This document shows positions 27,221 to 36,197 of a DNA stretch of 64,000 nucleotides, in pieces. Under the pieces are notes generated by a model, which saw only the letters and a program-made list of their open reading frames with translations, was not told the origin of the DNA and searched no databases. The position numbers and the translations under genes are program-made. Every line of letters starts with the position of its first letter. The first letter of the stretch is position 1. Source of the DNA: Citrobacter amalonaticus (lineage in GTDB: Bacteria > Pseudomonadota > Gammaproteobacteria > Enterobacterales > Enterobacteriaceae); the NCBI RefSeq assembly GCF_001559075.2, contig NZ_CP014015.2, forward strand, positions 2,356,001 to 2,420,000, read 5' to 3'.

Positions 27221-27243
27221 CCCCGCCGCCTCAGGCGACGGGG
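27221..27243 (-). promoter_or_regulatory. Hairpin behind argR
   Basis: CCCCGCCGCC (27221-27230) and GGCGACGGGG (27234-27243) form a GC-rich stem with one mismatch and a TCA loop, 10 bases after the argR stop. There is no T-run on the minus strand, so efficient intrinsic termination is doubtful. Confidence 0.5.
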
Positions 27244-27252
27244 GAGAGAGGG

Positions 27253-27723
27253 TCAGAGCTCTTGTTCGAACAGCTCCAGAATGGCTTCGTAGAGATCTTT
27301 TACCGTAAAGCCATTCGCCGGGGTGGTAAAGATGGTGTCATCCCCGGCGATAGTGCCCAGAATGCCTTCCGCTTTACCCAGTGAGTCCAGCAGGCGGGCG
27401 ATCAACTGCGCCGCGCCAGGACTTGTGTGGATCACCACCACTGCATCGTTAAAATCGATATCAAGCACCAGGTTTTTCAGCGGGCTGGAGGTGGTGGGTA
27501 CGCCCAGTTCCGCCGGGAGGCAGTACACCATCTCCATTTTCGCATTGCGGGTACGCACCGCACCAAACTTTGTCAGCATGCGTGATACTTTGGACTGGTT
27601 GATGTTATCAAAGCCCTGATCCTGCAAGGCGAGGACAATTTCACCCTGAGAGCTGAATTTTTCTTCTTTAAGTAGCGCTTTAAACGCTTTAACTAATTCT
27701 TCTTGCTTAGCTGAGCTTCGCAT
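27253..27723 (-). CDS. argR: Arginine repressor ArgR
   Basis: ArgR represses arginine biosynthesis genes with L-arginine as corepressor and also assists XerCD recombination. The 156 residues equal E. coli ArgR: an N-terminal winged helix-turn-helix (about 1-70, NINQSKVSRMLTKFGAVR) and a C-terminal arginine-binding, hexamerising domain with GTIAGDDTIF (about 120-130). It is divergent from mdh, and two ARG boxes lie just upstream (27750-27787), consistent with autoregulation. Confidence 0.98.
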   Translation of the reverse strand: MRSSAKQEELVKAFKALLKEEKFSSQGEIVLALQDQGFDNINQSKVSRMLTKFGAVRTRNAKMEMVYCLPAELGVPTTSSPLKNLVLDIDFNDAVVVIHTSPGAAQLIARLLDSLGKAEGILGTIAGDDTIFTTPANGFTVKDLYEAILELFEQEL

Positions 27724-27749
27724 AAGTCACCCGTAGTATGAGAGTGGAA

Positions 27750-27787
27750 ACAACATTATTATGCATACAGATGAATTTTTATGCAAA
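27750..27787. promoter_or_regulatory. Tandem ARG boxes (ArgR operator) at argR
   Basis: The box at 27770-27787 matches the 18-base consensus WNTGAATWWWWATTCANW at all but about two positions. A weaker second box lies at 27750-27767, good in its right half. They are separated by two bases, as reported for the argR operator, in contrast to the usual three. Confidence 0.7.
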
Positions 27788-27920
27788 TGGTCTGCCCAAA
27801 TGAAGGCTGAAATAATGTTATGAAAGAGCGGAATTTTATCAAATATTGTTATCAAGAAACATGCCTGTGTCACGCCTCGCAAATAAGCTTAAAAGTAAAT
27901 TAATTGTTATCAAATTGATG

Positions 27921-27948
27921 TTGTTTTGGGCTGGCAGTAGGGTATATT
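27921..27948 (+). promoter_or_regulatory. Candidate mdh promoter
   Basis: TTGTTT (27921-27926) and TATATT (27943-27948) are spaced by 16 bases. Transcription would begin near 27955, leaving a leader of about 180 bases before mdh. Confidence 0.55.
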
Positions 27949-28137
27949 GTCACCACCTGTTGGAAAGTTGCTCTACTGCACAGACATCTTCGGATTACGT
28001 CAATTAAATGCATAAAAGCTAAATTCGCGTGACAACACAGAATTGAATACGGGTGATTGTATTCATCGAATTTGTGGTTTAACGTCGCCGCCGCGGAGCA
28101 ACAAACACTAGTTTATCAATATAATAAGGAGTTTAGG

Positions 28138-29076
28138 ATGAAAGTCGCAGTCCTCGGCGCTGCCGGCGGTATCGGCCAGGCGCTTGCACTACTGTTAAAA
28201 ACCCAACTGCCTTCAGGTTCAGAACTCTCCCTGTACGACATCGCTCCAGTGACTCCCGGTGTGGCTGTAGATCTTAGCCATATCCCAACTGCTGTGAAAA
28301 TCAAAGGCTTCTCCGGTGAAGATGCGACCCCGGCACTGCACGGTGCTGACGTGGTGCTGATCTCCGCAGGTGTGGCGCGTAAACCGGGCATGGATCGTTC
28401 CGACCTGTTTAACGTCAATGCGGGCATCGTGAAGAACCTGGTACAGCAGATCGCGACGACCTGTCCGAAAGCCTGCATCGGTATCATCACCAATCCGGTG
28501 AACACCACTGTCGCTATTGCAGCTGAAGTACTGAAAAAAGCAGGCGTTTACGACAAAAATAAACTGTTTGGCGTGACCACGCTGGACATCATCCGCTCCA
28601 ACACTTTTGTGGCGGAACTGAAAGGTAAGTTGCCAACTGAAGTTGAAGTTCCGGTTATCGGCGGACACTCTGGCGTGACCATTCTGCCACTGCTGTCGCA
28701 GATCCCGGGCGTGAGCTTCACTGACCAGGAAGTCGCTGACCTGACCAAGCGTATTCAGAACGCAGGTACCGAAGTGGTTGAAGCGAAGGCAGGTGGCGGA
28801 TCGGCAACCCTGTCTATGGGCCAGGCGGCCGCTCGTTTCGGTCTTTCTCTGGTTCGCGCGCTGCAGGGCGAAAAAGGCGTTGTTGAATGTGCCTACGTTG
28901 AAGGCGATGGCCAGTATGCACGTTTCTTCTCGCAGCCGCTGCTGCTGGGTAAAAATGGCGTAGAAGAGCGCCAGTCTATCGGCAAACTGAGCGCATTCGA
29001 GCAGAACGCGCTGGAAGGCATGCTGGATACCCTGAAGAAAGATATTCAACTGGGTGAAGAGTTCGTTAACAAGTAA
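28138..29076 (+). CDS. mdh: Malate dehydrogenase
   Basis: Mdh catalyses NAD-dependent interconversion of malate and oxaloacetate in the citric-acid cycle. The ATG at 28138, with an AAGGAG site about 6 bases upstream, gives 312 residues, the E. coli length. The sequence begins MKVAVLGAAGGIGQALALL (NAD-binding fold), with the mobile substrate loop VARKPGMDRSDL (about 78-89) and the catalytic histidine in GGHSGVT (about 177). It is monocistronic, ending at a bidirectional terminator. Confidence 0.98.
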   Translation: MKVAVLGAAGGIGQALALLLKTQLPSGSELSLYDIAPVTPGVAVDLSHIPTAVKIKGFSGEDATPALHGADVVLISAGVARKPGMDRSDLFNVNAGIVKNLVQQIATTCPKACIGIITNPVNTTVAIAAEVLKKAGVYDKNKLFGVTTLDIIRSNTFVAELKGKLPTEVEVPVIGGHSGVTILPLLSQIPGVSFTDQEVADLTKRIQNAGTEVVEAKAGGGSATLSMGQAAARFGLSLVRALQGEKGVVECAYVEGDGQYARFFSQPLLLGKNGVEERQSIGKLSAFEQNALEGMLDTLKKDIQLGEEFVNK

Positions 29077-29093
29077 TCGAACCGCGAAGCCAT

Positions 29094-29130
29094 AAAAAAA
29101 CCGGAGCGAATATATGTCTCCGGTTTTTTA
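29094..29130. terminator. Bidirectional terminator between mdh and degS
   Basis: CCGGAG (29101-29106) pairs with CTCCGG (29118-29123). The stem is preceded by seven A and followed by six T, so it works as an intrinsic terminator on both strands, for mdh rightward and degS leftward. Confidence 0.92.
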
Positions 29131-29148
29131 TTGCCTGATTGCCGGTAA

Positions 29149-30216
29149 CTAATTGGTTGCCGGGTATTCCTGAATAGTGACCTGTAGCGTCAGCTTCTTA
29201 TCATCACGCATGACAATCACCGGAATGACCGAACCTGGGCGAATCTCTGCTACCTGGTCCATGGTTTCCAGTGCGGAGACCGCAGGTCTGCTGTTCACGG
29301 AGATAATCAGGTCGTTAACCTGAATACCGGCCTGCGCCGCCGGGCCATCCGGCGCCACTTCGTTCACGACGATCCCCTGGATTTGGTCCATACCGCCGCC
29401 CTGCGTGTGCAGTGGGGCAATTTCACGACCGCCAATCCCAATGTAGCCACGGATAACACGGCCATCGCGGATCAGCTTATCCATAATTTTGGTTGCCAGC
29501 TGGAACGGAATGGCAAAGCCGATCCCTTCCGGCGTTTCGCCGTCGTTGCTTTTATCAAACGACAGGGTGTTGATGCCCATGAGCTCGCCCAGCGAGTTCA
29601 CCAGCGCCCCACCGGAGTTACCGTGGTTGATCGAGGCATCCGTTTGCAGGAAGTTCTGCCGTCCGGTCGGGTTCAGACCAATACGCCCCGTGGCGCTGAT
29701 AATGCCCTGGGTGATGGTTTGTCCGAGGTTATAAGGGTTACCGATCGCCAGTACTACGTCGCCGATATGCGGTGAACGCCCGGCGTTGATCGGAATCGTC
29801 GGCAGACCGCTGGTGGCATTGATTTTCAGTACCGCCAGATCGGTTAGCGTATCGGAGCCAACCAGCAGCGCTTCAAACACACGCCCATCCTGCAAAGCGA
29901 CGATGATCTGATCGGCATCGTTGATCACATGCTTGTTGGTAATGATGTAGCCGCGCTGATCCATAATCACGCCTGAACCCAGGGTGCGAATTTCCAGTTG
30001 ATTATGCGCGGTGCTGTTCATACTGCGGTTATAGACGTTGACCACAGCGGGAGCCGCGCGACGTACCGCAGAGTTATAGCTGGCGGGCGTCTCGTCGGCA
30101 CTGTCATATTGCGGCGCAGAAAGGGTGTTGATTTTGCGTAGCGAAGGCATGGCGGCCAGAAGAATGGCGCCAACAATCAAACCAATTGCGACCGAACGTA
30201 AGAGCTTCACTAACAT
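29149..30216 (-). CDS. degS: Site-1 protease DegS (sigma-E stress sensor)
   Basis: DegS is an inner-membrane-anchored periplasmic serine protease that cleaves the anti-sigma factor RseA when its PDZ domain senses misfolded outer-membrane porins. The 355 residues show one membrane anchor (about 5-25), the HtrA protease domain with the active serine in GNSGGALVN (about 201), and one PDZ domain (about 255-345). It lies downstream of degQ with a 90-base gap. Confidence 0.97.
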   Translation of the reverse strand: MLVKLLRSVAIGLIVGAILLAAMPSLRKINTLSAPQYDSADETPASYNSAVRRAAPAVVNVYNRSMNSTAHNQLEIRTLGSGVIMDQRGYIITNKHVINDADQIIVALQDGRVFEALLVGSDTLTDLAVLKINATSGLPTIPINAGRSPHIGDVVLAIGNPYNLGQTITQGIISATGRIGLNPTGRQNFLQTDASINHGNSGGALVNSLGELMGINTLSFDKSNDGETPEGIGFAIPFQLATKIMDKLIRDGRVIRGYIGIGGREIAPLHTQGGGMDQIQGIVVNEVAPDGPAAQAGIQVNDLIISVNSRPAVSALETMDQVAEIRPGSVIPVIVMRDDKKLTLQVTIQEYPATN

Positions 30217-30306
30217 GATGGAGGCGTCATTAATAAAGGGAACGGCAGCAGCATATCACGAGTTAACCGGACATCACACGCGAGGCTGATGCCCGGTCGT
30301 CTGGAT

Positions 30307-31674
30307 TTAACGCAGGAGCAGATAAATGCTCTCGTTACCACGGACGATCTGTAGCGCAATAATGGACGGTTTGGCTTCCAGCACTTTGCGCATCTCGGCG
30401 ATAGAATTCACGCGGTCACGGTTGACCCCGATGATCACATCATCCTTCTGCAAACCAGCCTGTGCGGCGGGACTGCTCTTTTCAACGCTGTCAATTTTGA
30501 TGCCTTTATTACCGTCTTTGAGCTGACCATCGCTCAGCGTCGCGCCCTGTAATGCCGGGGCAATCATCTCCGCGCTGGCAGACGACGAGGTGCTGGTATC
30601 AAGCGTCACTTCCACTTCCTGCGGTTTGCCGTTACGCAACAAGCCCAGCTTCACTTTAGTGCCGGGTTCTGTGGTGGCAATCCGGGAACGCAGCTCAGCA
30701 AAACTGTTGAGCGGTTTGCCGTTGAGACTGGTAATCACATCGCCGGACTTAATACCCGCTTTGGCTGAACCGGAGTTCGGCAGTACTTCGCTGACAAAGG
30801 CGCCGCGTTGCACGTCTATCTTGAAGGCTTTGGCGATGTCGGCGGTCATTTCGGTCCCTTTAATCCCCAAGAGACCCCGCTTGATTTCACCAAACTGTAT
30901 CAGCTGCTGCGCCAGGATGCGGGCCATATTGCTGGGGATGGCAAAACCAATCCCGACGCTGCCGCCGCCAGGCGCAAGAATAGCGGTGTTAATACCGATC
31001 AGCTCGCCGTTCAGGTTAAGCAGCGCGCCGCCGGAGTTCCCGCGGTTGATTGAAGCATCGGTTTGGATAAAGTTTTCCAGACCTTCCAGGTTCAACCCAC
31101 TGCGTCCCAGCGCTGAGACGATACCGGAGGTGGCGGTTTGCCCCAGACCAAACGGGTTACCGACCGCCACGGCAAAATCGCCCACGCGCAGTTTATCCGA
31201 GTCGGCGATGGCGATTTGCGTCAGCTTGCTGGCGTTTTGAATTTGCAGCAGGGCGATGTCGCTTTGATCGTCGCTGCCAATCAGTTTGGCCTCGAATTCA
31301 CGCCCGTCATTCAACTGAACGCTGATCTTCTGCGCCTGATTAATCACATGATTGTTGGTCAGGACATAGCCTTTTGCGGCATCGATAATGACCCCGGAAC
31401 CCAGTCCTTCAAACGGCTGCGCCTGCTGATCGGGCAGATCATCGCCAAAGAATTTTTTAAACTCTTCCGGGACTTTCTGCGTTTGAGTCGCGGTGCCTTC
31501 AACCTTCACGCTAACGACGGCAGGCAGCACTTTTTCGAGCATCGGGGCAAGACTGGGAAGCGCGGGCTGGCCGGGAACCTGGCCTGGAATCGACGCAATG
31601 GCCTGAAACGGCGCCGAGAGAGTTAACCCGACACTTAACGCTAATGCACTCAACAGCTGGGTTTGTATTTTCAT
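30307..31674 (-). CDS. degQ: Periplasmic serine endoprotease DegQ
   Basis: DegQ is a DegP-like protease and chaperone of the periplasm. The 455 residues carry a cleavable signal peptide (about 1-27, ending QAIA), the trypsin-like HtrA domain with active-site serine in RGNSGGALL, and two PDZ domains (about 255-345 and 365-450). Length equals E. coli DegQ. It precedes degS on the same strand. Confidence 0.97.
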   Translation of the reverse strand: MKIQTQLLSALALSVGLTLSAPFQAIASIPGQVPGQPALPSLAPMLEKVLPAVVSVKVEGTATQTQKVPEEFKKFFGDDLPDQQAQPFEGLGSGVIIDAAKGYVLTNNHVINQAQKISVQLNDGREFEAKLIGSDDQSDIALLQIQNASKLTQIAIADSDKLRVGDFAVAVGNPFGLGQTATSGIVSALGRSGLNLEGLENFIQTDASINRGNSGGALLNLNGELIGINTAILAPGGGSVGIGFAIPSNMARILAQQLIQFGEIKRGLLGIKGTEMTADIAKAFKIDVQRGAFVSEVLPNSGSAKAGIKSGDVITSLNGKPLNSFAELRSRIATTEPGTKVKLGLLRNGKPQEVEVTLDTSTSSSASAEMIAPALQGATLSDGQLKDGNKGIKIDSVEKSSPAAQAGLQKDDVIIGVNRDRVNSIAEMRKVLEAKPSIIALQIVRGNESIYLLLR

Positions 31675-31842
31675 TGATCCTGCTCTCGTACCTTGAGTAA
31701 AGGGAAAGACGATTCAAAACAGTTTGATGTTATTGAATTTTCAATCTGCTAACAATGCGGATAATGATTAAATGATAGTCGGGACGGGAGAGAAGCGGTG
31801 GGCGCAATCGCTGCGCCCAGGAAAAATATTATCGCTGTGCGG

Positions 31843-32241
31843 TCAGTCGCGTTTTGCGCCACTACGCAGCAGGCCGGATGCGCCTTCGGAGTAGTCACGC
31901 GGCATTTGTACCGGAGCCTGGTCGTTGCCGGCTTCAGACTCGGCCAGACGGTTACGGAACGGGTTAGATTCCGCAGACAGTTCCGGTAGCAGGCTGCTGG
32001 AGCTTTTCGCCATGTGCTGATACAGCTGACGGTAATCGTGGGCCATGGTGTCCAGCAACTCGGCGCTGCGGGCAAAATGGCTGACCAGCTCTTCGCGGTA
32101 CTCTTCCAGCTCAGCTTTATTCTTTTCCAGTTCGTACTGCAACGCCTGTTGCTGGCGTAATTTCCGGTTACCAAAACGCATGGCTACAGCACCGACGATG
32201 ATGCCGACGACTAACCCAATTAGCGCATATTCCCAGGTCAT
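31843..32241 (-). CDS. zapG: Inner-membrane division-associated protein ZapG (YhcB)
   Basis: This 132-residue DUF1043 protein has one N-terminal membrane segment (about 4-22, YALIGLVVGIIVGAVAM) and a long coiled coil (about 28-75). In E. coli YhcB is linked to division and coordination of envelope growth. The ATG at 32241 is preferred over one two codons upstream because GGGAG lies 6 bases before it but touches the other. It is divergent from zapE. Confidence 0.94.
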   Translation of the reverse strand: MTWEYALIGLVVGIIVGAVAMRFGNRKLRQQQALQYELEKNKAELEEYREELVSHFARSAELLDTMAHDYRQLYQHMAKSSSSLLPELSAESNPFRNRLAESEAGNDQAPVQMPRDYSEGASGLLRSGAKRD

Positions 32242-32433
32242 GAACATCTCCCGTTGTCTTTTGTTTCCGTAGGGTGTTGGCTTTAGGCTCCATGCCTGCG
32301 CCTGATACTGCCACTATAACCGCTAATCCCACAGAAGTGGAATCCCGTCTTTATATCGCGTAGTGTAGAACGGCCTTTTTTTCGTCAACCGTGAACGACG
32401 GCACACCGATTTTCAAGGAATAACAATAACATC

Positions 32434-33561
32434 ATGCAGAGCTTTACCCCCACATCGCGTTACCTGAAAGCCATTAACGAAGGTACTCACCAGCCCGACG
32501 ACGTGCAGAGAGAAGCGGTCAATCGTCTGGAGAACATTTACCAGGCGTTAACGGCGAACACATCTGCGGTTCCCGAAGCAAAAGGGTTTATGGCCCGCGT
32601 GGGTAAACTGCTGGGAAAAAAAGAAGAGGTACACCGCGCGCCGGTGCGTGGCTTATATATGTGGGGGGGCGTAGGGCGCGGAAAAACCTGGCTGATGGAT
32701 CTGTTCTACCATAGCCTGCCAGGCGTTCGTAAGCAGCGTCTGCACTTCCATCGCTTCATGCTGCGCGTCCATGAGGAGTTAACCGCGCTGCAGGGACAAA
32801 CCGATCCGCTGGAAATCCTGGCCGACCGCTTTAAGGCCGAAACGGATGTGCTGTGTTTTGATGAGTTTTTTGTTTCTGATATTACCGACGCCATGCTGCT
32901 CGGCGGCCTGATGAAGGCGCTGTTTGCGCGCGGTATTACGCTGGTGGCAACCTCGAATATTCCGCCAGATGAGCTGTACCGTAACGGGTTACAGCGCACG
33001 CGTTTTCTTCCCGCCATCGATGCGATTAAGCAGCATTGCGACATCATGAACGTAGACGCAGGCGTGGATTATCGTTTGCGGACATTGACCCAGGCGCATT
33101 TGTGGCTCTCACCGCTGAATAATGAAACGCAGCAGCAGATGGACAACCTCTGGCTGGCGCTGGCGGGCGCCAGACGTGAACAGCAAGGACCGGTTCTGGA
33201 GATTAATCATCGCCCATTGCCGACGCTGGGCATGGAAAATCAGACGCTGGCGGTATCATTTCACACCCTGTGCGTCGATGCCCGTAGCCAACATGACTAC
33301 ATTGCGCTGTCACGCCTCTACCATACGGTGATGCTGTTTGACGTGCCAATAATGACGCCGTTAATGGAAAGCGAAGCGCGTCGGTTTATCGCGCTGGTGG
33401 ATGAATTTTACGAGCGGCACGTCAAGCTGGTGGTGAGCGCCGCCGTGCCTTTATATGAGGTGTATCAGGGCGAACGACTGAAGTTCGAATTCCAGCGCTG
33501 CCTGTCGCGTTTACAGGAGATGCAGAGTGAAGAGTATCTGAAGCGAGAGCACATGCCCTGA
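32434..33561 (+). CDS. zapE: Cell-division AFG1-like ATPase ZapE
   Basis: ZapE (YhcM) is an AAA-type ATPase that associates with the Z ring and is needed for growth under anaerobic or high-temperature conditions in E. coli. The 375 residues contain Walker A GGVGRGKT (78-85) and Walker B VLCFDEFF (about 145-152). The family also includes the yeast mitochondrial Afg1. It is upstream of rplM but separated by a promoter region. Confidence 0.96.
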   Translation: MQSFTPTSRYLKAINEGTHQPDDVQREAVNRLENIYQALTANTSAVPEAKGFMARVGKLLGKKEEVHRAPVRGLYMWGGVGRGKTWLMDLFYHSLPGVRKQRLHFHRFMLRVHEELTALQGQTDPLEILADRFKAETDVLCFDEFFVSDITDAMLLGGLMKALFARGITLVATSNIPPDELYRNGLQRTRFLPAIDAIKQHCDIMNVDAGVDYRLRTLTQAHLWLSPLNNETQQQMDNLWLALAGARREQQGPVLEINHRPLPTLGMENQTLAVSFHTLCVDARSQHDYIALSRLYHTVMLFDVPIMTPLMESEARRFIALVDEFYERHVKLVVSAAVPLYEVYQGERLKFEFQRCLSRLQEMQSEEYLKREHMP

Positions 33562-33596
33562 CGGCTGGCAATAAACTGTTGAGCAAATCACATTTA

Positions 33597-33629
33597 GGGG
33601 TCGATCTTTGACCCCGACTTCTCTATAAT
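33597..33629 (+). promoter_or_regulatory. Candidate rplM-rpsI promoter with overlapping inverted repeat
   Basis: A perfect TATAAT lies at 33624-33629, followed by CTTGCGACC, a GC-rich discriminator typical of stringently controlled ribosomal promoters. No consensus -35 is found at 16-18 bases. GGGGTC (33597-33602) and GACCCC (33610-33615) form an inverted repeat across the -35 region. The leader to rplM is about 155 bases, where autogenous control by L13, known in E. coli, would act. Confidence 0.5.
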
Positions 33630-33792
33630 CTTGCGACCCCACGTTACAAGAAAGTTTTTTTCCCAAAACTTTTTGTGTGCTGGCATTGGCTATTCGAAGG
33701 GGTAGGTTTGCCGGACTTTGTCGTGTGAACCTCAACTGACATAACGTTTGGGTGTTCACCAACGTGTAACTTATTTATTGGGTAAGCTTTTA

Positions 33793-34221
33793 ATGAAAAC
33801 TTTTACAGCTAAACCAGAAACCGTAAAACGCGACTGGTACGTTGTTGACGCGACCGGTAAAACTCTGGGCCGTCTGGCTACTGAACTGGCTCGTCGCCTG
33901 CGCGGTAAGCATAAAGCGGAATACACTCCGCACGTAGATACCGGTGATTACATCATCGTTCTGAACGCTGACAAAGTTGCTGTAACCGGCAACAAGCGTA
34001 CTGACAAAGTGTACTATCACCACACCGGCCACATCGGTGGTATCAAAGAAGCGACCTTTGAAGAGATGATTGCTCGCCGTCCTGAGCGTGTGATTGAAAT
34101 CGCGGTTAAAGGCATGCTGCCAAAAGGCCCGCTGGGTCGTGCTATGTTCCGTAAACTGAAAGTTTACGCTGGCAACGAGCACAACCACGCGGCACAGCAA
34201 CCGCAAGTTCTTGACATCTAA
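33793..34221 (+). CDS. rplM: 50S ribosomal protein L13
   Basis: L13 is an early-assembly protein of the large ribosomal subunit. The ATG at 33793 gives 142 residues beginning MKTFTAKPETVKRDWYVVD, equal to E. coli. The conserved core VDATGKTLGRLA and KGMLPKGPLGR are visible. The frame continues upstream to 33748, but that part belongs to the leader. Codon use is strongly biased to common codons. It is followed by rpsI after 15 bases. Confidence 0.99.
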   Translation: MKTFTAKPETVKRDWYVVDATGKTLGRLATELARRLRGKHKAEYTPHVDTGDYIIVLNADKVAVTGNKRTDKVYYHHTGHIGGIKEATFEEMIARRPERVIEIAVKGMLPKGPLGRAMFRKLKVYAGNEHNHAAQQPQVLDI

Positions 34222-34233
34222 TCGGGATTATAG

Positions 34234-34629
<396 letters not shown>

Positions 34630-34662
34630 TTGTTTTCTGCCTTTGGCAGATTACGGTTGGCG

Positions 34663-34689
34663 AAAAAACCCGCTTCGGCGGGTTTTTTT
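34663..34689 (+). terminator. Terminator of rplM-rpsI
   Basis: CCCGC (34669-34673) and GCGGG (34678-34682) close a TTCG tetraloop, with six A before and seven T after. The flanks pair too, giving an 11-base-pair stem. The A-run allows function on both strands. Confidence 0.93.
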
Positions 34690-34775
34690 ATGGATAAATC
34701 TGGCGTAATCCTCTGACAAAACCCTCTTTTTCCCCATTTCCAGAATCGACTCACCACAAAGGTCACAAAATCTGG

Positions 34776-34781
34776 TAAACT
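34776..34781 (+). promoter_or_regulatory. Candidate extended -10 of sspAB
   Basis: TGG-TAAACT forms an extended -10 about 150 bases before sspA; no good -35 is visible. The leader contains a perfect stem AGCCAT/ATGGCT (34881-34895) about 40 bases before the sspA ATG. Confidence 0.4.
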
Positions 34782-34933
34782 ATCATCCAATTTTCTGCCC
34801 AAATATCGGGTATTGCTCATTTTTTGTTTGCTTTTTGAACGATGATGACGTTTCCGACGTGGGTGACATCACTTCTGACTAGCCATGCGATGGCTGGTAG
34901 CAGTAAAAATTCTGAATATACCTGGAGGTTTTC

Positions 34934-35572
34934 ATGGCTGTCGCTGCCAACAAACGTTCGGTAATGACGCTGTTTTCTGGTCCTACTGACATCTATAGCC
35001 ATCAGGTCCGCATTGTGCTGGCTGAGAAAGGTGTAAGTTTCGAGATCGAGCACGTGGAAAAGGACAATCCACCTCAGGATCTGATTGACCTCAACCCGAA
35101 TCAGAGCGTCCCGACACTGGTGGATCGTGAGCTGACCCTGTGGGAATCTCGCATCATTATGGAATACCTGGATGAGCGTTTCCCGCATCCGCCATTAATG
35201 CCGGTTTACCCGGTGGCACGTGGTGAAAGCCGCCTGTACATGCACCGTATCGAAAAAGACTGGTATACGCTGATGAACGTCATCGTTAACGGGTCTGCTT
35301 CAGAAGCTGACGTTGCCCGCAAACAACTGCGTGAAGAACTGCAGGCGATTGCGCCGGTATTCGGTCAGAAACCGTATTTCCTGAGCGATGAATTCAGCCT
35401 GGTGGATTGCTACCTGGCACCGCTGTTGTGGCGTCTGCCGCAGCTGGGTATTGAGTTCAGCGGTGCGGGCGCGAAAGAGCTGAAAGGTTACATGACCCGC
35501 GTCTTTGAGCGTGATTCTTTCCTGGCGTCCTTAACCGAAGCTGAACGCGAAATGCGTCTTGGCCGGGGTTAA
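34934..35572 (+). CDS. sspA: Stringent starvation protein A
   Basis: SspA is an RNA-polymerase-associated protein with a glutathione-S-transferase fold that supports stationary-phase and acid-stress gene expression. The 212 residues show the thioredoxin-like N-terminal domain (about 10-87) and helical C-terminal domain. A GGAGG site precedes the ATG. sspB follows after 5 bases in the same operon. Confidence 0.98.
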   Translation: MAVAANKRSVMTLFSGPTDIYSHQVRIVLAEKGVSFEIEHVEKDNPPQDLIDLNPNQSVPTLVDRELTLWESRIIMEYLDERFPHPPLMPVYPVARGESRLYMHRIEKDWYTLMNVIVNGSASEADVARKQLREELQAIAPVFGQKPYFLSDEFSLVDCYLAPLLWRLPQLGIEFSGAGAKELKGYMTRVFERDSFLASLTEAEREMRLGRG

Positions 35573-35577
35573 TACTG

Positions 35578-36078
35578 ATGGATTTGTCACAGCTAACACC
35601 ACGTCGTCCGTATCTGCTGCGTGCTTTCTATGAGTGGTTGCTGGACAACCAGCTCACGCCGCACCTGGTGGTGGATGTGACGTTGCCGGGTGTGCATGTT
35701 CCGATGGAATATGCCCGCGACGGACAGATTGTCCTGAACATTGCACCGCGCGCGGTGGGGAATCTGGAACTGGCTAACGACGAAGTGCGTTTTAACGCGC
35801 GTTTCGGCGGCGTTCCGCGTCAGGTTTCTGTGCCGTTAGCGGCAGTGCTGGCTATTTATGCGCGTGAAAACGGTGCCGGAACGATGTTTGAACCGGAAGC
35901 GGCTTATGATGAAGATGTTGCCAGTCTCAATGATGATGATGCGACACCTGGTGCAGAGAGCGAAACCGTTATGTCAGTCATTGATGGTGATAAACCGGAT
36001 CATGACGATGACAACAATCCGGATGACGATCCGCCGCCGCCGCGTGGTGGGCGACCGGCATTACGTGTTGTTAAATAG
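35578..36078 (+). CDS. sspB: ClpXP specificity-enhancing factor SspB
   Basis: SspB delivers ssrA-tagged proteins to ClpXP. The 166 residues comprise the tag-binding domain (about 1-110), an acidic disordered linker (many Asp, about 117-155) and the C-terminal ClpX-binding XB motif GGRPALRVVK. An intrinsic terminator follows after 4 bases. Confidence 0.98.
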   Translation: MDLSQLTPRRPYLLRAFYEWLLDNQLTPHLVVDVTLPGVHVPMEYARDGQIVLNIAPRAVGNLELANDEVRFNARFGGVPRQVSVPLAAVLAIYARENGAGTMFEPEAAYDEDVASLNDDDATPGAESETVMSVIDGDKPDHDDDNNPDDDPPPPRGGRPALRVVK

Positions 36079-36081
36079 ATG

Positions 36082-36107
36082 AAAACAGGCCCGCTGGGCC
36101 TGTTTTT
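36082..36107 (+). terminator. Terminator of sspAB
   Basis: AAACAGGCCC (36083-36092) pairs with GGGCCTGTTT (36096-36105) around a GCT loop and ends in five T. It is a strong intrinsic terminator directly behind sspB. Confidence 0.9.
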
Positions 36108-36197
36108 GATCGCGCCGGCCGTGGTTTCCCCCTCCTTCCGATCCTGTGTTACGATGAGCCTGCTGTTGTTTGTCACCGTGACTCGCAAATAGGTCTT

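Larger units (their letters stand above)
26885..27252 (-). other. Intergenic region upstream of yhcN, downstream of argR
   Basis: These 368 AT-rich bases contain no supported gene. The left end holds the yhcN control region: an AGTATA block at 26948-26953 is a TATACT -10 on the minus strand, and a perfect 10-base palindrome (26959-26968) sits in the spacer just upstream. The right end holds an imperfect 10-base-pair stem at 27221-27243 behind argR. The middle shows nothing recognisable. Confidence 0.6.
27724..28137. other. argR-mdh divergent control region
   Basis: These 414 bases contain no supported gene. They hold two ARG boxes near argR, two copies of an 11-base direct repeat ATTGTTATCAA (27845-27855 and 27903-27913), a good mdh promoter (27921-27948) and an mdh leader of about 180 bases. 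The frame of mdh is open upstream to 28057, but that part lacks support as coding sequence. Confidence 0.7.

Noticed and set aside
28057..28137. In-frame N-terminal extension of mdh
   Set aside because: The ATG at 28138 has an AAGGAG site and starts directly with the NAD-binding strand, as in all enterobacterial Mdh.
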